The translations under genes were made by a program, and so were the position numbers. A stretch of 64,000 bases of DNA. It comes from Ruminococcaceae bacterium D5 (GTDB lineage Bacteria > Bacillota > Clostridia > Oscillospirales > Ruminococcaceae). The stretch lies in the NCBI GenBank assembly GCA_900113995.1, contig FORK01000002.1, positions 1 through 64,000 of the forward strand, given 5' to 3'. Of the stretch, positions 33,341-42,371 are shown in pieces. Below the pieces are notes generated by a model, which saw only the letters and a program-made list of their open reading frames with translations, did not search any database and was not told where the DNA came from. Each line of letters starts with the position of its first letter. Position 1 is the stretch's first letter.

Positions 33341-34360
33341 ATGAGAATTATTATCGATGGCATGGGCGGAGATTTCGCCCCTCTCGAGCCGCTGCGCGGC
33401 GCCGCGGAAGCGGTGCGCGAGCTGGGGGTGGAGATGATCGTAACCGGCGGCGAGGCAAAGCTCCGCGCCTGCGCCGGGGAAAACGGAATCCCGCTCGACG
33501 GTATCACCTTTGTTGACGCACCCCGCGTGATCCCGATGGAGGCGGAGCCGACCAGCCTGCTCAAGGAGTACTCCGACTGCTCAATGGCAGTGGGGATGAA
33601 GATGGTTGCCGACGGGGAAGGGGACGCTTTCGTTTCGGCAGGCTCGACCGGCGCGCTGCTGGTGGGGGCGACCTTCCTTGTCAAGCGGATCAAGGGGGTC
33701 AAGCGTCCGGCGATCGGGACGATGATTCCGGCGCAGGGGGGGCGGTTTTACCTGCTCTGCGACGCGGGCGCGAATCATGACTGCCGCCCCGAGATGCTGA
33801 CCCAGTTTGCGGTGATGGGTTCGGCCTACTATGAGAAGATCATCGGAACCGAGCGCCCCCGGGTTGGGCTCATCAACATCGGCGCGGAGGAGACCAAGGG
33901 CACCGAGCTGCAGGTAGCGGCGCTGCCGCTGCTGAAAAATTTGCCGGGCATTCATTTTATCGGCAATGTGGAGGCGCGCGACCTGCCGCTTGGAGGCTGT
34001 GACGTGGCGGTCTGCGACGGCTTTACCGGCAATATTGTCCTCAAGCTGACCGAAGGAATGGGCAAGTTTATCGGCGGTGCGGTAAAAGAGGTCCTGATGC
34101 ATAATCTCAAGACCAAGCTGGGCGCGCTTCTGATTGCCAGCGAGTTCGGCGCGTTCAAAAAGACCCTTGATTATAAGGAAACCGGCGGCGCGCCGATTCT
34201 TGGGGTGACGCGTCCGGTCATCAAGGCGCATGGCAGCTCGGATGCCAGAGCCTTTAAGAATGCGATCCGTCAGGCGAAATCCTGCGTCGAGCGGGATGTC
34301 TCCGGCGCAATCGAAGCGGGGGTCGCGCGGCAGAAGGCCGCCGCCCGGGAGAATGTATAA
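33341..34360 (+). CDS. plsX: Phosphate acyltransferase PlsX
   Basis: The 339-residue protein begins IIIDGMGGDFAPLEPLRG and has SAGSTGALLVGATFLVKRIKGVKRPAI, LLCDAGANHDCRPEML and VCDGFTGNIVLKLTEGMGKFI, all PlsX hallmarks. It converts acyl-ACP to acyl-phosphate, the donor for glycerolipid synthesis. GGAGGG lies seven bases before ATG. Its stop overlaps the rnc start by one base. No acpP gene lies between plsX and rnc, although the three often cluster. Confidence 0.97.
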   Translation: MRIIIDGMGGDFAPLEPLRGAAEAVRELGVEMIVTGGEAKLRACAGENGIPLDGITFVDAPRVIPMEAEPTSLLKEYSDCSMAVGMKMVADGEGDAFVSAGSTGALLVGATFLVKRIKGVKRPAIGTMIPAQGGRFYLLCDAGANHDCRPEMLTQFAVMGSAYYEKIIGTERPRVGLINIGAEETKGTELQVAALPLLKNLPGIHFIGNVEARDLPLGGCDVAVCDGFTGNIVLKLTEGMGKFIGGAVKEVLMHNLKTKLGALLIASEFGAFKKTLDYKETGGAPILGVTRPVIKAHGSSDARAFKNAIRQAKSCVERDVSGAIEAGVARQKAAARENV

Positions 34361-35037
34361 TGGAAGATCTGGAAAAAGTCATCGGCTACCGTTTTCAGGA
34401 CAAAAAATACCTTGATATCGCGCTGACCCACTCCTCCTACGCCAATGAGGCCAAGAATGCTGGCCCGAACAACGAACGGCAGGAATTTTTGGGGGATGCG
34501 GTCCTTTCGTTGATTGTGGCCGACTATATTTTCCGCCACCGCAAGGTGCCGGAGGGTGAACTGACTAAAATCCGCGCCTCGCTCGTCTGCGAGTCGGCGC
34601 TTGCGGGCTTTGCACGCCAGATCCGGCTGGGGCAGCATCTCAAGCTTGGCCGCGGCGAGTCGCAGAACGGCGGAAGCGACCGTCCCTCGATCATTTCCGA
34701 CGCCTTTGAAGCGCTGATCGCCGCCGTTTACCTGGACGGTGGGATGGAAGCGGCCCGGAATTTCGTCCTGCCCTTTATCGTGGATATCGTTGAGCATGCG
34801 ACCGGCACCGACCTGCACGACTATAAGACCCAGCTTCAGGAGGTCGTACAGAAGAACCCCGAGGAGCGGGTCACCTATGTTCTGGTGGAGGAGAGCGGCC
34901 CCGACCATGACAAGCGCTTCGTAGTGGAGGTGCACCTCAATTCCAATGTCATCGGACGCGGGGAGGGCCGCAGCAAGAAACTCGCCGAGCAGCAGGCGGC
35001 CCGTGAGGCGCTGCAGCTGATGGGAATCGATTCGTGA
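34360..35037 (+). CDS. rnc: Ribonuclease III
   Basis: The 225-residue protein has the RNase III signature NERQEFLGDAVLSLI (residues about 37-51) and second acidic patch ISDAFEALIAAVYLDGG. A C-terminal double-stranded RNA-binding domain (DYKTQLQEVVQK to GRSKKLAEQQAAREAL) follows. It cuts double-stranded RNA, including the rRNA precursor. The end overlaps the radical-SAM gene by four bases (GTGA). Confidence 0.97.
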   Translation: MEDLEKVIGYRFQDKKYLDIALTHSSYANEAKNAGPNNERQEFLGDAVLSLIVADYIFRHRKVPEGELTKIRASLVCESALAGFARQIRLGQHLKLGRGESQNGGSDRPSIISDAFEALIAAVYLDGGMEAARNFVLPFIVDIVEHATGTDLHDYKTQLQEVVQKNPEERVTYVLVEESGPDHDKRFVVEVHLNSNVIGRGEGRSKKLAEQQAAREALQLMGIDS

Positions 35038-36032
35038 GGCACGGAAATCCTGCCCTCTTTGTCCCGCATCTCGGCTGTCCGCACCGGTGCAGCTTCTGCG
35101 ACCAGCGGGCGATTACCGGCGTACAGCGGCTGCCCGCGCCGGAGGATGTCCGCACGCTCTGCAAAGAGGCGGTACAGGAGAGGGGCCGTTCGCTCGAGCT
35201 TGCCTTTTTCGGCGGCAGCTTCACCTGCATCGACAGGAAATACCTGCTTTCGCTGCTCGAGGCGGCGCAGCCCTTTCTCGGGGCGGGAATTTCGGGCATC
35301 CGGATCTCCACGCGCCCCGACGCGGTGGGCGGGGAGATGCTTTCGCTGCTCAAGACGCGCGGTGTGACCGCCATCGAGCTGGGCGCACAGTCGATGAGCG
35401 ACGCGGTGCTGCAAAAGAACGGCCGGGGACATTCCGCCCGGGATGTGGCGGAGGCGGCTGAACGAGTCCGCGGCTTCGGATTCGAACTTGGGCTGCAGAT
35501 GATGCTGGGGCTTGACGGTGCGGAGGAATCCGATGATTTTGTGACGGCACGGGCGCTGATTGCCTGCCGCCCGGATACCGTCCGCCTCTATCCGGCGCTG
35601 GTGCTGCGCGGCACCGGGCTGGCGGAGCGGATGCAGCGCGGCGAATACCGCCCACTGACCCTGGAGGAGGGGGTACGGCGCACAGCGCGCGTGATGGAGC
35701 TGTTTGGGGAGGCCCCGGACATCCGCATCATCCGCGTGGGGCTGCATCCCTCACGTTCTTTGGAGGAAAAGCTGCTCGCGGGGCCTTACCATCCGGCCTT
35801 CCGCGAACTGTGCGAGGGGGAGCTGATGCTTTTCCGCCTGCTGCGGCAGATCGGGAACAGCGACCTCTCGGGCCGGACGGTGACCGCCGCGATCGCGCCG
35901 GGCGAGCTTTCCCGGATGCTTGGCCAGAAACGGTGCAACGCCGCCGAGATCGAGCGGCGGGGCGCGAGGCTGCGCGTCGTCGAGCAGGCGGGGAGGCCGC
36001 CGCTGTCTCCGCTGCTTCTGTCAATCAAATGA
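35034..36032 (+). CDS. Radical SAM protein, Elp3-like
   Basis: This 332-residue enzyme has CPHRCSFC (residues about 15-22, CxxxCxxC), the FFGGSFTCI and IRISTRPDAV strands, and IELGAQSMSDAVLQKNGRGH, which resembles the Elp3/HemN group. There is no acetyltransferase domain. In Clostridia a gene of this kind commonly sits between rnc and smc; its substrate is not known to me. Start at GTG 35034 overlaps the rnc stop; the GAGGCGCTGCAG upstream gives only a weak ribosome-binding site, consistent with coupling. Confidence 0.85.
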   Translation: MRHGNPALFVPHLGCPHRCSFCDQRAITGVQRLPAPEDVRTLCKEAVQERGRSLELAFFGGSFTCIDRKYLLSLLEAAQPFLGAGISGIRISTRPDAVGGEMLSLLKTRGVTAIELGAQSMSDAVLQKNGRGHSARDVAEAAERVRGFGFELGLQMMLGLDGAEESDDFVTARALIACRPDTVRLYPALVLRGTGLAERMQRGEYRPLTLEEGVRRTARVMELFGEAPDIRIIRVGLHPSRSLEEKLLAGPYHPAFRELCEGELMLFRLLRQIGNSDLSGRTVTAAIAPGELSRMLGQKRCNAAEIERRGARLRVVEQAGRPPLSPLLLSIK

Positions 36033-36056
36033 ATCAATTCGAAAGGAGGCGGTTTC

Positions 36057-39000
36057 TTGCGGCTTAAATCGCTCGATATTCAGGGCTTCAAATCCTTTCC
36101 GGACCGCACACGGCTCGATTTCAACGACGGCATCACCGCCGTCATCGGCCCCAACGGATCGGGGAAGAGCAACATTGCGGACGCGATTCGCTGGGTGCTC
36201 GGCGAACAATCGACCCGCACTTTGCGCGGCGGCAAAATGGAGGACGTCATCTTCGGCGGCACTCAGACCCGAAAGCCGCTCGGGATGGCGTCGGTGACGC
36301 TGAACATCGATAACGCCGACCGCGCTCTGGCCGGAATGGATGCCGACGAAGTTTCGATTACCCGGCGGCTCTACCGCACCGGAGACAGTGAATACCGCAT
36401 CAACGGCGCGCAGGTGCGCCTGAAAGATATTACCGAGCTTTTTCTGGACACCGGCCTCGGCCGGGACGGCTATTCGATCATCGGGCAGGGGCGCGTCGCT
36501 GAAATTGTGTCGGCCCGTTCCAAGGAGCGCCGGGAGATTTTTGAGGAAGCGGCGGGCATCGCCAAATTCCGCTACCGTAAGACTGAGGCGGAACGCAGGC
36601 TCACCCTTGCAGAGGAAAACCTGCTCCGGCTGCGGGACATCCTCGCGGAGCTCGAAGGGCGGCTTGTTCCGCTGCGCACCCAGTCGGAAAAAGCAAAACA
36701 GTTTTTGGAGCTGGCCGGAGAGAAAAAATCTCTGGAGGTTTCGGTGTGGATGCACACCATCGGGGAGCTGCGGCAAAAGACGGCGCAGCTCGAGGATAAG
36801 CTGCTGCTCGCCCGTTCGGAGCATCAGGCCGCCGAACAGGCGGTCGCCGCGTGTGAGCGGCAGTACGCCGAGGAGCAGGAACGCGGCCGCGCGCTGCTCC
36901 TGCGGCTCGAGGAGCAGCGGGACGAAATTTCCCGCCGGAACGAACGGGCCGCGGGACTGGAAGCACAGCGGGCGGTGCTGCAAAACGACATCAGCCACCA
37001 TGAGCATTCGATTGAGGAAGCGAAGGACGCGATCGAGCAGGCGGGCCGTTCTCAGGAGGAGCTGTCCGCGGAACTTGCCGCGGCCGGAGAGAAGCTTCTG
37101 GAGCAGAAGGAGAAGCTTGCCGCCGCCAATGAGCAGGCCGAAGCAATTGCGGACCAGCTCACAGAGCTGGCCGGCGAGCAGCTCCGCTGTGCCGCGGAGC
37201 TGGACCGGCTCCGCATCCGCCGGGCCGGGACCTTTGAAGCGATTGAGGCCGCGCGGCTGGATGCCGCCGCCGCCGAATCTCTTCTGGGCGAGAGCACCGC
37301 GCGAATTGCGGCGATGGAATCTGCCCGCGCCGCGCGGGAAGCGGCGGTGGAAGAAGCCAAGCGGGACGCCGGCGAGTGCGAAGGCCTGCTTGCCGAGATT
37401 GCCGAAACCGCCCTGTCGCTCGAAAATTCAGCCAAGGGCTACCGCCTGCGCCGCGAGCTGCGCGGACAGAAGGCTGCCGAGCTTGATCAGAAGCTGGCTG
37501 ATTTCGATCGCAGAATCAATGAGCGGCGGCAGCGCGCCAAACTTCTCGCCGACATGGACCGCAATATGGAGGGCTTTGGCCCGAGCATCAAATTTGTCAT
37601 GGGCCGCGCCCGCGCCGGCGCGCTGCCGGGTGTATTCGGCCCCGTTTCGTCGCTGATCACCGTCGAAGACGGTCACACGGTCGCAATTGAGACGGCGCTC
37701 GGCGGGGCGATGCAGAACATCGTCGTGGAAAATGAAGAAACCGGCAAGCGGGGGATTGCCCTGCTGAAGGAATCCCGGGCGGGCCGGGCGACCTTTCTGC
37801 CGCTGACCTCGGTGAAGGGCAGCAGGCTCGACGTTTCCGGTCTGGAGCAAAGCTTCGGCTTTGTCGGACTCGCCTGCGACCTTGTTTCCTGCGGCGACCG
37901 TTTTCGCGGAGTGGTGACCTCGCTACTCGGCAGGGTGGCCGTCGCCGAGGACATCGACTCTGCGGTGGCGATCGCCAAGCGGAACGGCTACCGTTTCCGC
38001 ATTGTGACGCTGGACGGCCAGGTGGTGAACGCGGGCGGCTCGATGACCGGCGGCTATACCGCCAAATCGGCCGGCATCCTCGGCCGTCAGGGGGAGATCG
38101 AGCGCCTTGAGGCTGAGGCGAAGAAGCTCGAGGAACAACGGGCGCAGCTCGCTGCCCGCCGGGAGGAGGCTGCGCGGGAGCTTTCGTCGGTCGAGGCGGA
38201 GCTTTCCGCCATTGCCGCCCAGAAGAAGTCCTGCGAAGAGGACCGCATTCGCGGGGAGGCGGAGCTTTCCGCCGCAAAGCAGCGGATTTCTCAGGCCGAG
38301 CGTCAGAAACGGGAGGCCGACGAGCAGCGTGAACAGCTCCTTGCGCGCATTGAGGAAATGAAGGAGAAGAGCGGCAGCTCACAGGAGATGACCGCCTCCC
38401 TCACCGCCGAGCTTGACCGGCTCCAGCGGCAGATCGCAGAGGGCGGCGAGATGCGCGACAGCCTTGCCGCGCGGCAGAATGCCCTCAATGAAAGCCGGGC
38501 GGAAATGAACACCGCGGTCGCCCTGCTGACCCATGAAATTTCCACCGCGGAGGAAAATCTGGCGCGGCTCACCGCCCTTTCGGGCAGCGCGGGGCAGCGT
38601 CAGGACGAGCAGCGGGAGAAGATAGCCGCCCTTGAAGCGCAGATTGCCGCCGCCGGCAAGCAGATTGAAGCGCTGGCCGGGCAGGCGGCACAGGACCGCC
38701 GGGAGGCCGAAGAAGCGCAGCAGGCAGTGCTTGAGACACAGCGTCTGAGGGAGCAGAGCGAAGGCCGGTGCTCGTCGCTGCGTGCCTCCGAGCGGGAGGA
38801 GAGCGCCCGGCGCGACAACCTCTACCGCGAAGTCGTGCGTCTCGACGAGCAAAAGACGGCGTCGGGCAACGAATGCGCCGCTCTCGTGGCCAAGCTCTAT
38901 GACGAATATGAGATGACCCAGTCCGACGCGGAGGAGCAGGCGCAGCCGGTCGAAGACCTTGCGGCCGCCAACCGCCGTCTGGCGGAACTGCGCGTCAGGA

Positions 39001-39632
39001 TTAAGAATCTGGGCTCGGTCAATGTCGATGCGATCGAGGAGTACCGCGAGGTCTCCGGACGGTATGAGGAGCTTTCCCGCCAGATCACCGATGTGGAGCA
39101 TTCCAAGACCGAGCTTTCCCGCCTCATCGGGGAGCTGATCGAGCAGATGCGGGGGATTTTCTCCCAGCAGTTTGAGGAAATCAATAAGAATTTCGGCAAA
39201 ATTTTTACCGAGCTGTTTGAAGGCGGCAGCGCCGCGCTTTCCCTCACCGACCCCGATGACCTGCTGGAAAGCGGCATCGAGATCACCGTGCGGCCGCCGG
39301 GCAAGCTCATCAAGAATCTCGCGGCCCTTTCGGGCGGAGAGCAGGCCTTTGTGGCGATCGCCATCTTTTTTGCGATTCTCAAGGTGAATCCCTCGCCCTT
39401 CTGCCTGATGGATGAGATCGAGGCGGCGCTCGACGACGTCAACGTCGCGCGTTTTGCATCCTATCTGCATACATTGACCGAAAAAACTCAATTTATCGCC
39501 ATCACCCACCGCCGCGGCACCATGGAGGAGGCGGACGTCCTCTACGGTGTGACGATGCAGGAGGAGGGCGTCTCGAAGCTGCTGCAGCTACAGGTTTCCG
39601 AGATTGAAAAGAAGATGGGGATTCAATCATGA
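36057..39632 (+). CDS. smc: Chromosome segregation protein SMC
   Basis: The 1191-residue ATPase has an N-terminal Walker A (IGPNGSGKSNIADAIRWVLGE), two long coiled coils (about residues 170-500 and 680-1010), and a hinge at about 515-665 with FGPVSSLITVEDGHTVAIE and the closing VNAGGSMTGG. The C-terminal LSGGEQAFVAIAIFF signature and Walker B FCLMDEIEAALDD follow. With ScpA and ScpB it loads on DNA and extrudes loops. The start is TTG at 36057, eight bases after AAAGGAGG. ftsY follows after 15 bases, the usual Gram-positive order. Confidence 0.97.
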   Translation: MRLKSLDIQGFKSFPDRTRLDFNDGITAVIGPNGSGKSNIADAIRWVLGEQSTRTLRGGKMEDVIFGGTQTRKPLGMASVTLNIDNADRALAGMDADEVSITRRLYRTGDSEYRINGAQVRLKDITELFLDTGLGRDGYSIIGQGRVAEIVSARSKERREIFEEAAGIAKFRYRKTEAERRLTLAEENLLRLRDILAELEGRLVPLRTQSEKAKQFLELAGEKKSLEVSVWMHTIGELRQKTAQLEDKLLLARSEHQAAEQAVAACERQYAEEQERGRALLLRLEEQRDEISRRNERAAGLEAQRAVLQNDISHHEHSIEEAKDAIEQAGRSQEELSAELAAAGEKLLEQKEKLAAANEQAEAIADQLTELAGEQLRCAAELDRLRIRRAGTFEAIEAARLDAAAAESLLGESTARIAAMESARAAREAAVEEAKRDAGECEGLLAEIAETALSLENSAKGYRLRRELRGQKAAELDQKLADFDRRINERRQRAKLLADMDRNMEGFGPSIKFVMGRARAGALPGVFGPVSSLITVEDGHTVAIETALGGAMQNIVVENEETGKRGIALLKESRAGRATFLPLTSVKGSRLDVSGLEQSFGFVGLACDLVSCGDRFRGVVTSLLGRVAVAEDIDSAVAIAKRNGYRFRIVTLDGQVVNAGGSMTGGYTAKSAGILGRQGEIERLEAEAKKLEEQRAQLAARREEAARELSSVEAELSAIAAQKKSCEEDRIRGEAELSAAKQRISQAERQKREADEQREQLLARIEEMKEKSGSSQEMTASLTAELDRLQRQIAEGGEMRDSLAARQNALNESRAEMNTAVALLTHEISTAEENLARLTALSGSAGQRQDEQREKIAALEAQIAAAGKQIEALAGQAAQDRREAEEAQQAVLETQRLREQSEGRCSSLRASEREESARRDNLYREVVRLDEQKTASGNECAALVAKLYDEYEMTQSDAEEQAQPVEDLAAANRRLAELRVRIKNLGSVNVDAIEEYREVSGRYEELSRQITDVEHSKTELSRLIGELIEQMRGIFSQQFEEINKNFGKIFTELFEGGSAALSLTDPDDLLESGIEITVRPPGKLIKNLAALSGGEQAFVAIAIFFAILKVNPSPFCLMDEIEAALDDVNVARFASYLHTLTEKTQFIAITHRRGTMEEADVLYGVTMQEEGVSKLLQLQVSEIEKKMGIQS

Positions 39633-39647
39633 AAGGAGCGTAACGCT

Positions 39648-40538
39648 ATGGGGATTTTTTCCGCGATCGGTGCAGGGCTGCGCAGGATTTCCTTCTCCGC
39701 CCGGATCGATGACGAATATTTCGACGAGCTGGAGGAACAGCTCATCATGGCCGACGTCGGGGTGGAAACCTCCACCCTGATCGTCGAACGCCTGCGCGAG
39801 CGGGCGAAGCGCGACCGGCTCAGCGAGGCCGAGCAGCTCCGCCCGGTGATTCAGGAGGTGGTGCGCGAGCTGCTCGCCGCTTCCGGCGAAGGCGGCGCCG
39901 TCCCGACCGAAAATCCCCGCGTCATCCTGATGATTGGAGTCAATGGGGTCGGCAAGACAACTACCATCGGCAAGCTGGCCGCCCGGTACAGGGCCGAGGG
40001 CAAAAGTGTGCTGCTCGCAGCGGCCGATACCTTCCGCGCGGCGGCGATCGAGCAGCTTTCGATCTGGGGAGAACGCACCGGCGCGCAGGTGATCGCCCAT
40101 TCGCAGGGTTCGGACCCCGCCGCCGTGGTGCACGACGCGCTCGACGCAGGGCTTGCCCGCGGGGCGGACGTCGTCATCTGCGACACCGCCGGGCGGCTGC
40201 ACAACAAAAAAAACCTGATGGATGAGCTGGCGAAGATCCGGCGGGTCATCGCCAAGGAGATCCCCGACTGCGTGCCGGAAGTCCTGCTGGTGGTCGATGC
40301 GACAACCGGCCAGAACGCGCTGGCGCAGGCGCGGCAGTTTAAGGAATCCGCCGGGGTCAACGGAGTGGTGCTCACCAAACTCGATGGCACCGCTAAGGGC
40401 GGAGTGGTTATCGCAATCGCCCATGAGACGGGCATTCCGGTGCGCTATGTCGGAGTGGGGGAGGGAGTAGGCGACCTGTATCCCTTTGACCCGGCTGAGT
40501 TTGCGGCGGCCCTTTTCGGCGGGGAGGAGCAGGTGTGA
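39648..40538 (+). CDS. ftsY: Signal recognition particle receptor FtsY
   Basis: The 296-residue SRP GTPase has a short N-domain, then G1 [15 protein letters not shown], the [12 protein letters not shown] insertion box, G3 [15 protein letters not shown]4 [10 protein letters not shown] and the closing [12 protein letters not shown]. It lacks the long acidic A-domain of Escherichia coli, as is normal in Gram-positives. It docks ribosome-SRP complexes at the membrane. AAAGGAG precedes the ATG, and the end overlaps the next gene by four bases. Confidence 0.97.
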   Translation: MGIFSAIGAGLRRISFSARIDDEYFDELEEQLIMADVGVETSTLIVERLRERAKRDRLSEAEQLRPVIQEVVRELLAASGEGGAVPTENPRVILMIGVNGVGKTTTIGKLAARYRAEGKSVLLAAADTFRAAAIEQLSIWGERTGAQVIAHSQGSDPAAVVHDALDAGLARGADVVICDTAGRLHNKKNLMDELAKIRRVIAKEIPDCVPEVLLVVDATTGQNALAQARQFKESAGVNGVVLTKLDGTAKGGVVIAIAHETGIPVRYVGVGEGVGDLYPFDPAEFAAALFGGEEQV

Positions 40539-41608
40539 GCAGAAGGCTTCTGATTGCGACCCATAACCGGGGCAAGCTGCGGGAGTTTTCCCGGATGCTG
40601 ACCCCCCTCGGCATTGAGCCGGCCATGCCGGAATGTCCCGGTCTCCTCGAATCGGTCGAGGAGAACGGAGCCACCTTTGCGGAAAACGCGCTGATCAAAG
40701 CGCGTGCGGTCTTTGAGGCGACCGGGCTTCCCGCCGTCGCGGATGATTCCGGAATCTGCATCGACCTGCTCGGCGGGGAGCCGGGGGTCCGTTCGGCCCG
40801 CTATCTCGGGGAGGATACCCCTTATCCGGTGAAAAACGCCGCGATTCTCGAGCGCCTGAAGGACGTTCCGGACGAGCGGCGCACCGCCCGCTTTACCTGT
40901 GCCATCGCGCTGGTGACGGCGCGGGGCGAGCACGTTTTTGAGGCGAGCTGTGAGGGAAAGATCGGCTATGAACCGCGCGGCGGGCGGGGCTTCGGCTATG
41001 ATCCGATCTTCTACGTCGGTGGAAAGAGCTTTTCCGAGCTGACCGACGGAGAAAAGGATGCGGTGAGCCACCGCGGGAAGGCGCTGCAAAAGCTGCTGGC
41101 TGAAATCGGCAGCCTGCTGCCGGATGCAGCGGTTTCCTTTCGGCGGGCTGTGCCCGGCGATGAGGGCCTGATTCTTTCGCTGATCCGGCAGCTCGCCCAA
41201 TATGAGAAAATGGCTGATCAGGTGGTGGCAACCGAGGAACTGCTGCATGAATGGCTGTTTGAGAAGAAAAAGGCTCAGGTCCTCTTCGCTCTGAAAGACG
41301 GCCGCGAGGCAGGAATGGCGCTCTATTTCTATAACTTTTCCACCTTCCTCGGGCGCGCGGGGCTCTACCTCGAAGATCTCTTTGTACTGCCAGAGGCGCG
41401 CGGCACCGGATGCGGGAAAGGGCTGCTGCGGGAACTGGCGCGGATTGCTGTCCGGGAGGGATGCGGGCGGCTCGACTGGGCATGCCTCGACTGGAACACG
41501 CCGAGCATTGATTTTTACCGCGCACTGGGCGCCGAGCCGCTGGAGGAATGGACAACCTACCGGCTTGAGGGGGAGACTCTGCGCCTCATGGCGGAGTCTC
41601 CGCTTTGA
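40535..41608 (+). CDS. XTP/dITP pyrophosphatase fused to an SSAT-like GNAT acetyltransferase
   Basis: The protein has 357 residues. Residues 1-195 are a complete RdgB/HAM1 nucleotidase: IATHNRGKLREF at the start, VADDSGICID (68-77), GFGYDPIFY and the SHRGKAL end motif. It removes deaminated purine nucleotides such as ITP and XTP from the pool. Residues 200-357 are a GNAT domain with QLAQYEKM, ALYFYNFSTFLGRAGLYLEDLFV, an acetyl-CoA loop RGTGCGKG (289-296), and LDWACLDWN...FYRALGA; this is the pattern of spermidine/spermine-type N-acetyltransferases. The two domains are in one frame without any stop. The GTG start overlaps the ftsY stop. Confidence 0.88.
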   Translation: MSRRLLIATHNRGKLREFSRMLTPLGIEPAMPECPGLLESVEENGATFAENALIKARAVFEATGLPAVADDSGICIDLLGGEPGVRSARYLGEDTPYPVKNAAILERLKDVPDERRTARFTCAIALVTARGEHVFEASCEGKIGYEPRGGRGFGYDPIFYVGGKSFSELTDGEKDAVSHRGKALQKLLAEIGSLLPDAAVSFRRAVPGDEGLILSLIRQLAQYEKMADQVVATEELLHEWLFEKKKAQVLFALKDGREAGMALYFYNFSTFLGRAGLYLEDLFVLPEARGTGCGKGLLRELARIAVREGCGRLDWACLDWNTPSIDFYRALGAEPLEEWTTYRLEGETLRLMAESPL

Positions 41609-41630
41609 GAACCGGAAGGAGATGAATTTC

Positions 41631-41999
41631 ATGCAACGGCAGGGAGCTTTCCGCGAAGCTGTTCTCCGGTACGCAAAAGAGAGCTTCGACAGCGAGCCCG
41701 AATATCTCTGGGCAAAGTTCCCCGGCTATGCCGTGCTGCGACATGCCGGCCGGGGCAGGTGGTACGCCGTTGTCATGAATGTGCCGAGGCCAAGACTGGG
41801 CCTGCCGGGAGAAGGAACGGCCGACATATTGGATGTCCGGTGCGACCCGATTCTGATCGGCTCCCTGCGGGATGGAGAGCGGTATCTTCCCGCCTATCAC
41901 ATGAATAAGGACCGATGGATTACTGTGGTCCTGGACGGCTCGGTGCCGGAGGAAGAGGTTTTTTCCCTTTTGGATATAAGCTTTGGCCTGACAAAATAA
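41631..41999 (+). CDS. MmcQ/YjbR-family protein
   Basis: The 122-residue soluble protein resembles the YjbR family: FDSEPEYLWAKFPGYAVLRH, then RWYAVVMNVPR, ILDVRCDP, and a final YHMNKDRWITVVLDGSVP. Members have a double-wing fold and have been called DNA-binding, but their function is unclear. ATG at 41631 stands nine bases after AAGGAG; ATG 41622 would touch that site. It follows the fusion gene by 22 bases and is read in the same direction. Confidence 0.78.
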   Translation: MQRQGAFREAVLRYAKESFDSEPEYLWAKFPGYAVLRHAGRGRWYAVVMNVPRPRLGLPGEGTADILDVRCDPILIGSLRDGERYLPAYHMNKDRWITVVLDGSVPEEEVFSLLDISFGLTK

Positions 42000-42035
42000 A
42001 AATCCCGTTTGAACCGGGACATCTAAAGGAGTATT

Positions 42036-42329
42036 ATGGAACTGACCAGTAAACAGCGGGCCCATCTGAAAGGTCTCGCGCAGACCCTTGAAGTCGTCGC
42101 ACAGTTTGGAAAGAACGAGCTTTCTCCCGAGCAGGTTACTATGATCGACCTCCTGCTCACCAAACGCGAGCTGATCAAATGCTCGGCGCTTGAAACTTCG
42201 CCCTATACGGCGCTTGAGCTTGCCGAAATGCTTGCCGGGCAGACCGGCGCGACCGTTGTGCAGGCAATCGGGCGCAAATTTGTCCTCTACCGCCGCAACC
42301 GGAAAAAGCCGGTGATCACCCTCGACTGA
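42036..42329 (+). CDS. yhbY: YhbY-family RNA-binding (CRM domain) protein
   Basis: The 97-residue protein starts LTSKQRAHLKGLAQTLEVVAQFGKN and has the basic LLTKRELIKCSAL stretch of CRM domains. It ends with QAIGRKFVLYRRN. YhbY binds pre-50S ribosomal particles. AAAGGAG precedes ATG. Its position directly before nadD is the common Firmicutes order yqeI-nadD-yqeK. Confidence 0.92.
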   Translation: MELTSKQRAHLKGLAQTLEVVAQFGKNELSPEQVTMIDLLLTKRELIKCSALETSPYTALELAEMLAGQTGATVVQAIGRKFVLYRRNRKKPVITLD

Positions 42330-42371
42330 TCCCGGAACCGCGGTAAAATGAAAAGCGCAGGGGGAATGCCC

